Source: Rhynchonema sp. JSB1_4 (taxonomy: Eukaryota; Nematoda; Chromadorea; Monhysterida; Xyalidae). Taken from it: DNA of 64,000 nucleotides. The DNA is taken from contig JASAMV010004882.1 in the NCBI GenBank assembly GCA_030248065.1, forward strand, positions 124,001 to 188,000. Reading direction: 5' to 3'. Of this stretch, positions 10,526 to 29,595 are shown piece by piece; position 1 is the stretch's first letter, and each line of letters begins with the position of its first letter. The position numbers and the translations under genes are program-made. Under the pieces are notes generated by a model, which made no database searches, was not told the origin of the DNA, and saw only the letters and a program-made list of their open reading frames with translations.

Positions 10526-11850
10526 TAGGGATCGGCGTCGGTCATGTAGACCGACACCGACACCGACACTTTTTTGGAAAGTACCGACACCGGCGAAAAA
10601 GCACGCCGACACCGACAGTGAAAAAATGACCGACACCGACAGTAAAACCGAGTTTGCCTTTTTTAGCCCTAAAAACTTATTTTTAGACCTAAAATGCCTT
10701 TTTGGACAAAAACCGGTGTGTTGGTGTACTTCTCACCTGAAAAAAGAGGGATCAAATACCAAAACAAAAAACAATTATGAACTTTGTATGATAGGATCGT
10801 GCCGGGAAGACTCATTATAAATAAAACGGATTAACCGGATTAAACGGATTTTTGCGTGCTGGGGGAAGACTCATTATTTCTTTGAAAATAAAACGGATTA
10901 AACGGAATCCAGCTGGAACTTGGTCCTGAACCAATGTTTGGGCTCAGGCTTGAGCTCAGGCTTAGGCTTAGGCTTAGGCTCACGTTTTGGCATATATGTT
11001 GGCTTCAGTCTTGGCTCAGGCTTAAACTTAGGCTTACGCTTAGGCTGAATACACGCCGGTCACATACAACATGCATAATGAGTCTTCCTGGGAAACGGCC
11101 CTGGGGGGAAAACTCATTACGGGGATTCCGTTTAATCCGTTTTATTTTCAAAGAAATAATGAGTCTTCCCGCCAGAGCCTCTGCAGGATAAACTGATTAC
11201 AATAGTAATGAGTCTTCCATCAACCGATAGGATAGGTCTGTCTCTTTGTCGCAGGAACAAACAGGTTCTGTCCGCCTCTCACTCTCAGTGAAACATTCAA
11301 CGTTGGAACGAACCGGATTTTTACCATGAGCGCAACTTTTGTTGTTCAGAATTTTGTGTTTTCATGTTTGAAGTGGTACAAAGGCATCGGCCACTATAAA
11401 AAGCGTCGCCGAAACCCCTCATTTTGTTAGCTAAACCTATTTCGAACCATTTTTGCATATTTGCAGGCTTAGGCTTATTATATATATTATATATTATATT
11501 ATATTATATATATTATATATTATTATATATATTATATATTATTATATATATATAAATTGTTCTCTTGTTGTGTTGCACTGCTGCAGAATTGAAACTGAAC
11601 CGTGTATGAGGAATTGGTCGTTCAAAACCAGCGCTTGGCGCTTTTTTATATGTTGTGGACAACTAAAGAACATAATCAGTACGAAATATATTTTTTTTCT
11701 AATAGTAGTTGGCTGCCGAAAAATTGGGGACCGACACTACCGACACCTGAAAAAAACCGACACTTTTGTGGACCGACACCGACACCGACACCGACATTAG
11801 TAGTGTCGGTACCTACACCGACTTTTTTCCGACACCGACGCCGATCCCTA
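10526..11850. mobile_element. TAGGG-ended hAT element with CGACAC hexamer arrays
   Basis: The ends TAGGGATCGGCG and CGCCGATCCCTA form the terminal inverted repeat, flanked by TAAATCTA (10518-10525 and 11851-11858). CGACAC/ACCGAC hexamers cluster just inside both ends (about 10548-10645 and 11735-11840). The middle holds a further inverted repeat with GGAAGACTCATTAT ends (about 10802-11212), a TTAGGC array (about 10935-11045) and an AT repeat (11475-11560). No intact transposase is seen. Confidence 0.85.
11475..11560. repeat. TATTATATA microsatellite
   Basis: About 85 bp of alternating TAT and ATATAT units, preceded by AGGCTTAGGCTTA. It lies in the interior of the TAGGG-ended element. Confidence 0.9.
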
Positions 11851-12106
11851 TAAATCTACTTACTCGAGATACCCTTTGGGGTCGGCTCGAGATAGATACC
11901 CTTCCCCCCATCCCCCCCCTAAGGGTTGACTCGAGATAGATACCCCTTAGGGGGGGAATCCCCCCCATCCCCCCCAGCCACTACAGTGGTTGGTAAGCAA
12001 TGTCACCAGAGCAGTTCAACGTTTTTTTCAGTTTACCGCCATCAGTAGTCAGCAAAATAGCCGTCGGTGCGTGCACGACCATTTTTTTCCAACTCGAGTT
12101 CATAAG

Positions 12107-20454
<8,348 letters not shown>

Positions 20455-22393
20455 TACATGGTGCCGCACGTTGGGAAAAGCTAGTCCAGTTGCCTTAACA
20501 TAGAAAAAACGCGAATTTTCGATTTCACGACAGAAGGCACAGGTTGACTCAAGATTTGGCCCAAGCCTAAGCCTAAGCCTACTAGTAAGCCTAAGCCTAA
20601 GCCCAAGCCTAAACCTGAGAAAAAGGGAAGTCTATTTTGAAACTGGACTAGCTTTTCCCAAAATGCCATGGTGCCCAATGAACCTCAACTTCTAGGTACT
20701 TCCTGGTATTGGTGCTCTTGGTTTGAAAATTCATTGCACGATGATTGGTTATGTTCAATCCTGGGCTTATACAAGTTCATGTGCACGTATAGATCTGACC
20801 CGGGCTAATGGCTGAACCTGGACCTGACTTCACCTTCCAAATGCACCAATACATTTCAACGCGAAAAGTTTCAAATTCTATAGACATGTTTTTTTGGCAT
20901 TTGGGTTCGCTCAAGATTTATGTTGTCTCCAGTTTTGTTGCATCGAATCCGAATTTTTTATAATCGTTCGTGGGGCTTTCTAATGATCTATTATAAAGCA
21001 TATGCGCACTCCTGTTACAATTACTGTCCTCATATTACAACAAAATTAGAGCTTGTATCTCACAGAAGTGCTTTTTTCTGATTCAACTCGTCTTTATAGT
21101 TTTCTTTTCTTGGCTAAGATTCAGGTAAAGCTATTTATGATGTGGTTTCTTTTTCGAACGCTATTCCGAACAGAAAAATTTCAAGTCATTGATGTGTTTG
21201 TATGTACATATATTGAGGGTCACGGCGTATCGTTTGCTTATGATGTTTATGCTCTCATGCCAGCCACGTTAGCTAAATGTGCAGGTTTCCTACAATATTC
21301 AGCTCAAGGCTTTCCATGTTGTTGTGGATGACCAATTTATCATGTTAGGGAGTCAAGTTTACCAAGTGTATCATTCGGGATATAATCTATTTTATCATCT
21401 GAGTCATTTCGTCACATAATTTACGTGTACCGATCTTTTGAAGGTATTTTTCGATTCTTTGTGTTTGTTGCTATTTAAATTTTCTACTGTTTGAATTTGT
21501 GTACGCACGAGCATTTCTTGCATTTCTGTATTTATTGACGGCACCCACTACAAAGGCACTCTCTGAAAACCTACCATTTATCGTTTTTTCTGCAATGTTC
21601 TCTCTTTAGTCCATGTTCTGTGTGCATATTCCGTGGCCAATTTTGCTGATTGATTCCTGCATCGTGTTATTGTTATATTCGTGTGTTACTCTTTATCTTT
21701 ACTCTTTGTGTCCTATATATAATACTTGTTGTTGTTTGCAAACATGTTGTGGTACGCACGTTACCAGCATTCCGGGTCGGGGTGGGTTTGATTTTGACTG
21801 GGCAGAATGTTTTGTGCCTTACGCACCATTGTTGTGAAGCAGCATCAGCCAGTTGCGCGCTAGCAGCGTATTCCCCCGACACGATGGTGCCGAAAACCCC
21901 GAAAAAATGTTGTGATCGTTTGGTCGTGTCTTGTTGACAGGTCTTACTTGGCTGGCAGCCTGAGTCCAGGCCTGACACCAAATGAAGGCCTATTGAACTT
22001 TTCTGAATGTTTCCCTGATATGGACAGACCTTCCAAGCTGGCAGCCCAAGCCTCCGACCCGCGATGCCAGGAAAGTGCTGTATCGCTCACTATTTTTGTT
22101 TGTCGTTTGTTCTTGCTTCACATCGTAACCTTTCTGCTCATTTCTGTTCAACGAATGATAATTTTGTGTCACCTTTATCTCATTGATTATCGAAGCTGTA
22201 GAAACAAATAATCGTGAATATTGGCGACCCTGGTTTATTCGTGAAGTGAGGAGGACAAAAAACCAATGAGCAATTTTTGGAAAAGAATGACACCACCACT
22301 GCACACCAACGTCGTTTTTTCCTTCTGCAACTGTAATGTCAGAATCAGAATGAAGGCCGGTGGGGATGGGTTCACTTCGAGAGTAAAAAAACG
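20455..22393. other. Intergenic with TTAGGC-type arrays
   Basis: A degenerate (AAGCCT)n array lies at about 20558-20625, bracketed by an imperfect inverted repeat (GGGAAAAGCTAGTCCAGTT at about 20474 and AACTGGACTAGCTTTTCCC at about 20640). A two-unit array with TGGCTGGCAGCC (about 21935-22055) is related to the array at 15360-15590. The AT-rich stretch 20700-21900 has no recognisable gene. Confidence 0.6.
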
Positions 22394-22463
22394 ATGAGCG
22401 ATAAAGATCGAAACCAAATTTTCAAGAGCGCACCCAATCTCTACATGTCGACCAAATACGGCG
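22394..22463 (+). CDS. Possible orphan first exon
   Basis: ATG at 22394 opens a 24-codon frame (MSDKDRNQIFKSAPNLYMST...) ending at a GTTAGT donor at 22464. It has the composition of a real first exon. No continuation could be found downstream before repeats begin near 22.95 kb, so the gene may be broken or may continue through long introns. I do not recognise the protein. Confidence 0.25.
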
Positions 22464-25365
22464 GTTAGTGGTCAATGAGCATTTGGCTGCTAACTACCGT
22501 GTTCGTGCTGTTTCGATGCGGCGGAATGCGAACGCAACTGCGACACACATACAGCGCGTTTATCATGGACTGTTTTTGGTAGACGTTACGGAACAATCAA
22601 TGGGTACAAATTCCATGTGTTTATTTTGCAGTTACTCACACGTTCCCAGTGTGTCGATTTTGCTGTTTTACCCAACGCTGCTTATTCAGCTGCGCGGCGG
22701 TACGGCCTGTTTGTACCCACACGCACGCAGTACGACGATAAATCATATTTTTGTGAAAATGCGTATTATTATGTATATATTTGCAGATAAGCGATCATTG
22801 TTGTTGTGCTACGTATGTTGTTTCATCGTATAACCATAATAGCGCGCTTTGGGTGGGCCAGCTTGATAGGGACTTCCAAATACATATTTACGTGACCATC
22901 TGGTTCATTCGCACGGTGGGTGGCATGAACTTCGCTGCGGCATCCGGTTGGAGGGGGTGACTTCTTACACAAAATGTTTATATATACAGTATATATATAT
23001 GTATACTTGCGTATTTTTCCGCAAAATATATTTTTGGAAAAAACCGTTTTTTCCAAGTATTTTCCAGTACTTAAGGATACCCAATGTCCAAAAACGCCTA
23101 TTTAGGAGAAAATTTTGTCGGGCAGTGGTCTGAAACAGGCCAAAAATGCACCTATATATACTACCCTTTTATCAATGAACTGACTGACCTTCATCCTGCC
23201 ACAGTTCCTATGCATAACCAGTACAAGTTACTGCCTGCTTAGAGAGCGTGGAGGATCTGGTGCCAACAACCTCAAACACACAGTATTGCAGAAAAACGAT
23301 CGGGTTCTGCAATCGGGTAGCTGAATCAGTCGTATATGACCGACCTGATGGGGTATGACATCGAAGTACCGCTTAGGTACATGCATAATGTGTCCCATGT
23401 ATCACGGGAAGGTATAATAACATCATTTGGGGCATCTTAGGTATTTGTCGCACAATGGCTATAGAAGAATTCATCAAATGAATCCTGATTTTCACGTTCA
23501 GTCACTCTTAAACCACTGTGCTATTTGTGTTCTCACAAAACATTTTCACCTGAAAATAACCCAGCAGATCAACCACGCTGCCGTAGGTCTGAAACATTCT
23601 CTTTACAACGTGTTTTGTGTGCGATCGCGCAACGCAACGTCACTGCCCCGTCACTTTCCCTCTTTGCGATTCAGGAAAAAAATTTGACCAATTCTTATAA
23701 AGTCATTGTGCGACCAATACCAAATACATGCCCCAAAGGAGATTTTGTGAAGAAAATATTTCGACCCTTGCGAAAAAATGACAAAAAATAACCCCCAAAA
23801 AGGCCATTTTTGGACGTTTTAGAACATTTTGTTCCCCAGAAAAAATTTAAAAAGAAACTTTTTTTTTATTTTTTCAAAAACCTTTCTTTGTCCAACCCTG
23901 ATTTGACAGTTGTCAGAACCATGAGTAAATACCATCAGCCGGTCTTGGAAAAACGGAATCCCTTTATTCGTTTACATACGTGCTTTGACATGCCAATATG
24001 TGTAGTCCTTCCTTATTATGTTGGTCTAAAAACCTACTCAACATGCGATCCAGTTGCTCCAAGCTGAGGTCGAGATTGCGCTACTCTCCTAAAAAAGTAA
24101 AGAAAGAGAAATCAGGAGTCACACCGCACACGGCGTATGTTTCAGGCTTCTGTTGACGTTGGCTGCGTGCATGGCACGTGTGATTTCTCTTTCTTTGCAT
24201 ATTTTCTAGGTGAGTCGTCGAATTTCGACCTCAACTTAGGAGTCGGCCATTGGCGGATCCAGATTTTGGCCAAGGGAGGGGCCAAATCCAAAAAGTCGTT
24301 TCTATCTACATAGTGCTTGTTCCATTTTTGAATAACCATTTTTATCTAGTACCTGTTTAAAATTTTGAGGTTTTACACTAAATTCTATGCAAATTGTAGC
24401 CATGCGCGCCAGGCGCGCAAAATTTTTGCACTTTTTTGCACGCGCGTGACCCCGAATTGCATTGAAAATTGGGTATCTCACGCGATTTTTGGACTTTTGA
24501 AGTGTATCAGAGTGAAAATCCTGCGTTTTATGGGCTCGTTTCCCGCTTTCTTCCTAGCTTCAGGGGCCAATCTGACAAAAGGGGTCTTCAATCTAATCAA
24601 GACAATCTGCCACACACAGACATATACATACGTGTTCCGGTTTTAGTAGTATAGATATCACCTGGGTAGCGCGGTCACACACCATATTATTCGAGACATA
24701 TAAAACTTATCAAAGAAACCTCTGTCAATTCCTGGTCTTCGCATGATAACCACGATCACTACTGTTCTTGGGATGCTTGGGACCTTTGAGATCAGAATTT
24801 TTCACCAGTGTCAAATGGCCATAATTTGATCTCAGTTATTTGCAGTTTCACAATTAAATGCAGGAGACCACATGCACGCAGGCGGACGTTTATGCGGTGT
24901 TTATCGGTGTGTTCACACTTTATTGGTGTAATCAGTGGTTTTTAAAAAAAATCAAAAAATTCACTTAAAAGATAACAAACATTTTTAATCTTTTCAAAAT
25001 TAGAAAATTTCTCTATTTTTTTTGCTGTAAAAGTGCTATTTTTGCATAAAAATTGCCACTGTTGACGTCACCTGACCCTACCATGGGTGTTTTGGGTGCA
25101 TAATCGTTCTTTTGTGGCATATCCGCACAGTGCACACACTCACCCTTACAACCGCTTAGCGAATTATGATTGCATAATTTTTCACTTTTTGTTCTCAAAA
25201 CTTAATCCCGATCCCGGTACTTTTTTGGTCGGGATCGGGATCGGGATTGACTTTTTCAAAATGATGGGATCGGGATCGGGATCAGAAAAAGGGCCCGGGA
25301 TCCCGGGATCGGGATCCCGTTCGAACACTGTCTGCAACACGTACATACATGTACACAATAACGCT
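22464..25365. other. Intergenic with repeat fragments and a CGGGAT array
   Basis: Bases about 23005-23130 are a fragment of the interior of the TAGTGGCAGGCC MITE family (compare 1740-1880). GGGATC/CGGGAT hexamers lie at about 25205-25321, ending GTTCGAACACTG at about 25331, which may be a CAGTG-type end read from the other strand. No gene is recognised. Confidence 0.5.
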
Positions 25366-25730
25366 GTATAGTCCAGCCACGGACTCATGAGACGACTTTT
25401 TTTTTGAAATTGGCTTGTGCGGATCCAACAATGTTCCGGTTCCACGTATTTCGGAAATGAAAGAAAGAGAAACGCACGTATTTTTTAAAAACACGCTCTC
25501 CACTCGGTGCGTAAATTCCCTTTTGACTCCCAAAACATTTGTGTGCTGAACAACGCTGCTGTTCGCGTAAGCACGCAACAAATTGAGGTCAGCCAGCTGG
25601 AACTTGTCATCATCTCCCTCAGCCAATCTCTTTCTTTTGTTTGCGAAAACACGTGTATCTGGAGCATTTTTGAATGCGGCCAAGCAAGCTTTAAAAAAAG
25701 TCGTCTCATGAGCTGGTGGCTGGACTATAC
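25366..25730. mobile_element. TIR MITE, GTATAGTCCA family
   Basis: GTATAGTCCAGCCAC, then CTCATGAGACGACTTTTTTT, is mirrored by AAAAAAAGTCGTCTCATGAG ... GTGGCTGGACTATAC. The centre contains GTGCGTAAATTCCCTTTTGA. A second copy is at 47013-47378 in an RPB9 intron. Ends suggest a TA target. Confidence 0.85.
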
Positions 25731-26049
25731 CCTATTTATAGCGATCTTCAATTAAATCTTAGGGGCCGGCTGCTTTGCTCCCCAGTATGTCTCACCCATC
25801 GCCTTGTGTGTCACCGAAGATTATGGGGTATCGTCCCAAAGACTTCCATCCAACTACTGTACTTTCCATTCATCCAACTCACTTTCTTTCACATATTTGT
25901 GATGTGTCTCAAATTGCGGTGGTTCGTACCCGAAGTCGATGTGCGGCAGAGTGTGCGGCGGTTTGAGGCAGGCTGGACATGATTATCGGGGGTTTATATT
26001 GAAAATAACATATTCAATTCCTCTTCGAAAACTCTAAAGTGAGTGTGGT

Positions 26050-26233
26050 TCAGGGGTCACCTTTCGGCTGTTGTTCACAGATGAAATAGTAGCGATGGCC
26101 CTGTGGTAGGTTGTTCAAGCAGCCGCCGATGTCACAGCGCAAGTGAACGAAACGTTCGTAGTTTCTGTTGTTCGGTTCTCCCTTACACCACAAGCTGCTG
26201 TCAATTTGCGAGAAGTCGGACCTCCAGATGAGG
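26050..26233 (-). pseudogene. C-type lectin domain fragment (C-terminal exon)
   Basis: A minus-strand frame after an acceptor (TTTTTTAG at 26234-26241) encodes WRSDFSQIDSSLWCKGEPNN, followed about 20 residues later by LRCDIGGCLNNLP and a terminal YYFICEQQ, then a stop. The order W..GEPNN..C..C..ICE is that of the C-terminal half of C-type lectin-like domains. I find no N-terminal half (the first conserved cysteines or WIGL) upstream, where repeats begin at once. It is either the last exon of a gene with distant exons or a remnant. Nematodes carry large families of secreted C-type lectins. Confidence 0.6.
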
Positions 26234-26296
26234 CTAAAAAATATTAATAACGGGAACGCATGTACAATCCGAAATCGTTTGTGCACAAAAAATGAC

Positions 26297-26369
26297 TTTT
26301 GTACGTCTGGGAATCGAACCCAGGCTTCGTGCCTTTCCGGGGCAGTGACATGACCACTAGGCTAACGTA
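26297..26369 (-). other. tRNA-like sequence, probably pseudogene
   Basis: The minus strand has TAGCCTAGTGG (A-box-like), a perfect B-box GGTTCGATTCC, a 5-bp T stem CTGGG/CCCAG and an acceptor stem with six of seven pairs (TATACGT / ACGTACA). The anticodon stem has only four pairs (TGCC/GGCA) and the loop CCGGAAA lacks the invariant U33, so it is unlikely to be functional. It abuts the palindromic element at 26368. Confidence 0.5.
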
Positions 26370-26640
26370 TAGTAAATTTCTAATTTCGTTGCCTCATGCA
26401 TTCTTACAGACGCAGGGAAACTCCCGTTCGAAGTCGAAGCAGGCAACAAGCTCAACACACAGTCAACAAGCCACGCAGCTGGCTCGTGTGCGTTTCGAAT
26501 GTTTCAGTCACGCAAGCTGTGTGTGTCAGCTGCGTGGCTTGTTCACTGTGTGTTGAGCTTATTGCCTGTCTCGACTTCGAACGGGAGTTTCCCTGCGTCT
26601 GTAAGAATGCGTGAGGCAACGAAATTAGAAATTTACTATA
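26368..26640. repeat. Near-perfect palindromic MITE
   Basis: TATAGTAAATTTCTAATTTC ... to the centre near 26500 is repeated as its reverse complement to ...GAAATTAGAAATTTACTATA. Arms are about 120 bp with few mismatches. Confidence 0.88.
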
Positions 26641-26857
26641 CCAGTCAATCCTCGCACACAAACTTAAGGGTTTTATACGTACGCAACTTGTGGGACCAAC
26701 TTTGGCCGGGGTCATCACTGAAAGTCAAACTCCGTATATCGACGTATCTCGACAAAGTAAAAATTGGTCGAAAATTTTCGTCGTTTTTTTTTGAGACAAA
26801 ACGCCGTCGTTTTTTTGCCCAACCCTGGGTGTACTTTTCTGGCAAGCTGGTCGGGTG

Positions 26858-27025
26858 TGGTCGAGGTGCAAAATGGGTTGGGTCATATCTTACAACTTCG
26901 TTGTTTCTGTATTTTCGCCTAGCGTAAAAGTTTCGCGCAGCTCAAAAGGGAACAATTTTTACGCTGGTCAAAGGAAACGAAATAGCAAGATATGACCCAA
27001 CCCATTTTCACACCGACCAAAGCCG
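26858..27025. repeat. Foldback MITE
   Basis: AAAATGGGTTGGGTCATATC and its complement GATATGACCCAACCCATTTT bound a short centre. Confidence 0.75.
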
Positions 27026-27270
27026 ACGAGCAGCATGCCAGCAAAGTGCATATCGGCCTAAATGCCATACGTGATTTGTCGTGGTACATGTCATATTTAT
27101 GAGAAGCGTGGTCGACTTGTCCAGAAACCCAAAAAGCAACACTGTATCCTAAACGACTCGGCGGACCACACACGCAAGTGTTGTGTGCACACAACACACA
27201 TGGCAGGCAAGGCCATACTGCGCAACTGCGTGAAGAAAAAGAAAAGCGAAATTCGATTTTCAGCAGAGCA

Positions 27271-27480
27271 GAGGTCGCAATTCGCAATCGGGCAAACCCG
27301 GCCCGGCCCGGCCCAACCCGTACCCCCAAATCTCCGGCCCGGCCCGGCCCGAATTTTTGGCTCAGATTTTAACCCAATTTTTGTCATAATTTTTGCGATT
27401 TTTGAATCTATTTTTTTGGTTGAAAATTCATTGTTTTCCATGAAAAAGTCACCAGATAGACAATACCAATGGTGTTGCTG
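27271..27480. repeat. Truncated GGCCCG-array hAT element
   Basis: CAGAGGTCGCAATT followed by CCCGGCC repeats and TTGTCATAATTTTTGCGATT matches the left half of the complete element at 2429-3184. The right end is missing, replaced by the next insertion. Confidence 0.7.
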
Positions 27481-27502
27481 GGAGGTGGGGGTCCCCCCTA
27501 GG

Positions 27503-29534
27503 CAGTGTAGTGGCAGGCAAATGGTTGCAAGGTACCCTGGGGGGATGGATCCAGATGGTTGCAAGGTACCCCCTACCGTATTGTCGGAAATAGAACCCGG
27601 GGGGTCTATTTTTTCACTGGGGTCATTTTGGGGGGGTTCAATTTATGGGGGGGTCAATTATTGGGGGGGTTATATTTTTCATTTGGCCCCCCGACGAAAA
27701 AAATCATTGTTAATAATGCCCATAAAAATGGCTTGTTTTCCGTATTTTCTGCCTTTAACAGCGTCGATTATGCTTAAAAAGCTGTATTCTGTTGTGTACG
27801 CAAGCTTAAACAACGTTTGACACAACAACACAGCCCTACCATACCACTAATCTGTGGTACGGTGAAGGTTGGGGGTGGGGTTCTATTAATGGGGGGGTCA
27901 ATTAATGGGGGGGTTCTATTTTTGATTTCGAGCCATTTGGGGGGGGGGTCAATTAATGGGGGGTTCTATTTCCGACAATACGGTACCCAGCCTCCGGAAG
28001 GTTGCAAGGTACCCCTGAGGTCCGAAAAAAGGGTGTTTTTTGAAGAGGAGTTAAAAATCTTTGGAAAATCATCCACGCCTATAAAAGGCAGAAAACGGCG
28101 TTTTGAGGCCAGCCGCTTCAGATTACGTTTAAGCCCAAGCCCAAGAAGCCTAGGCGTAGGCCTAAGCCTAAGCCTAAGCCTAGGCCTAAGCCTAAGCCAA
28201 AGCCTAAGTCCAAGCCTAAGGCTAAGCTCAAGAAAACAAACAAAAAATGATGGCTATGTTTTGACATCCCAACCCTGATTTCACTGTTATAGACACTATT
28301 TCTCATCATTTTGTGCACGTATAAATTAGTCTACCAAAAAAAAGCCAAAAAAACAAAAAATTTTACCGGCGCCGGCGGGACTCGAACCAGCGGTCCCGCA
28401 GGCACGAGTCCAACGCCTTCACCGCTGAGCTAGCGAACCGACACACACTCCCGTCTGGCCGCTGCTACTTATATCTAGCGCTGCTGCTGTCTAATACACA
28501 CACGTGTATTAATTAATGCACACACAGCCAGCTGCGTGTAACGGTTAAACCTGATGATCAAGGGCACCTGGATGATTTTCCAAAGATTTTTATCCCCACT
28601 TTGTTTTTTGCATGCATTATACTGCAAATTTGGCCGAAAAGTAGGTACTTTTCTGCATTTTGGCCGAAAATTTGCCTAAAATACCTATTATATGGAGGTT
28701 TGCGCGTGGAGCGCGCGAATTTTGGTGTTTTGAGGTCGAAAAACACCCATTTTGCCTATAAAAACCATAAATTGATGGTTGCAAGGTACCCTCCGGCAGT
28801 GTAGTTCCTGGGGGAGGGGGGGACCCCCTAAGGTACACTAGTACACTAATTTCCCCTCCGGGTACACTAATTTCCCCAATTTTTGCCTAAAATGGCCATT
28901 TTTAGGCCTAAAATGGGCATTTTTAGGCCTAAAATGTGTGATTTTTAGGTCAATGTTCTCAAAAGTCGCCAAAATACCCTGGTTCTGAAGAATTTTTTCC
29001 AAAAAGGGGTAAAAAGAGGTCAAATTTTCTACCTCAAAAAGTGACTTTTTCCTGATTTTGGGTCTTCCCCCCCCTTCCCCCCCAGGGAGGTACACTAATT
29101 TCCCCTCCGAAAAAGTAGGGAGGTACACTAATTTCCCCGCCGGACCAGGAACTACACTGCCAGTGGTGTAGCTACCCAGGCGGGGCGGCAACCTACTGTA
29201 CCACCAAAAATGTGTGGCGGCAACCTACCTACTGTACCGGCCGAGCTAGGGGGGGGGGAGAAAATTTTTTAGGTCGAAATTTTGATGAAAATGTACTCTA
29301 AAACGCTAATTTCGCGCGCCTATTTGGAGTGAAAAATACCGATTTTATACCATTTTGAGCCAAAAATAGCAACTTACTGTACCAGCCGCCGGGCGGCGAC
29401 CTACCTACTGTACCAGGATGGAGCGTCAACCTACCTACCTACTGTACCTATGGGGACCCCCCACCCCCCTGCTACACCATTGCCCAATACCAATACCAGT
29501 GATGTAGTTGGTCCATTTGCCTGCCACTACATTG
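27503..29534. mobile_element. hAT-like element (GGCAGGCAAATGG family) with four nested insertions
   Basis: The left end CAGTGTAGTGGCAGGCAAAT is mirrored by ATTTGCCTGCCACTACATTG at 29534. Insertions inside it: 27572-27986 (TACCGTATTGTCGG ends, TA-flanked); 28042-28601 (TTAGGC array plus tRNA-like module, 8-bp duplication TGTTTTTT at 28034-28041 and 28602-28609); 28797-29159 (CAGTGTAGTTCCTGG ... CCAGGAACTACACTG); and 29161-29482 (CAGTGGTGTAGC ... GCTACACCATTG). The block ends 62 bp before the ATP synthase b start codon. Confidence 0.82.
28370..28443 (-). other. tRNA-derived (SINE-like) sequence, second copy
   Basis: Minus-strand TAGCTCAGCGG and GGTTCGAGTCC boxes, almost the same as at 9930-10003, inside the second copy of the same TIR element. 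Confidence 0.6.
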
Positions 29535-29595
29535 TGTAAGACGCACGAAAACAATGCCATTTGCCTTTAGATCTCGATCTGGCTGGCGGTAGACC

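Larger units (their letters stand above)
10231..11988. mobile_element. hAT-like MITE with a nested TAGGG-ended hAT element
   Basis: It starts CAGTGTGGTGGCAGGCTAAT and ends CAGCCACTACAGTG, with GTTGGTAA at 10223-10230 and 11989-11996. A second element (10526-11850) is inserted in it. The outer element ends only about 120 bp upstream of the ATG of the SLC49-like gene, so that gene's proximal promoter abuts a transposon. Confidence 0.87.
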
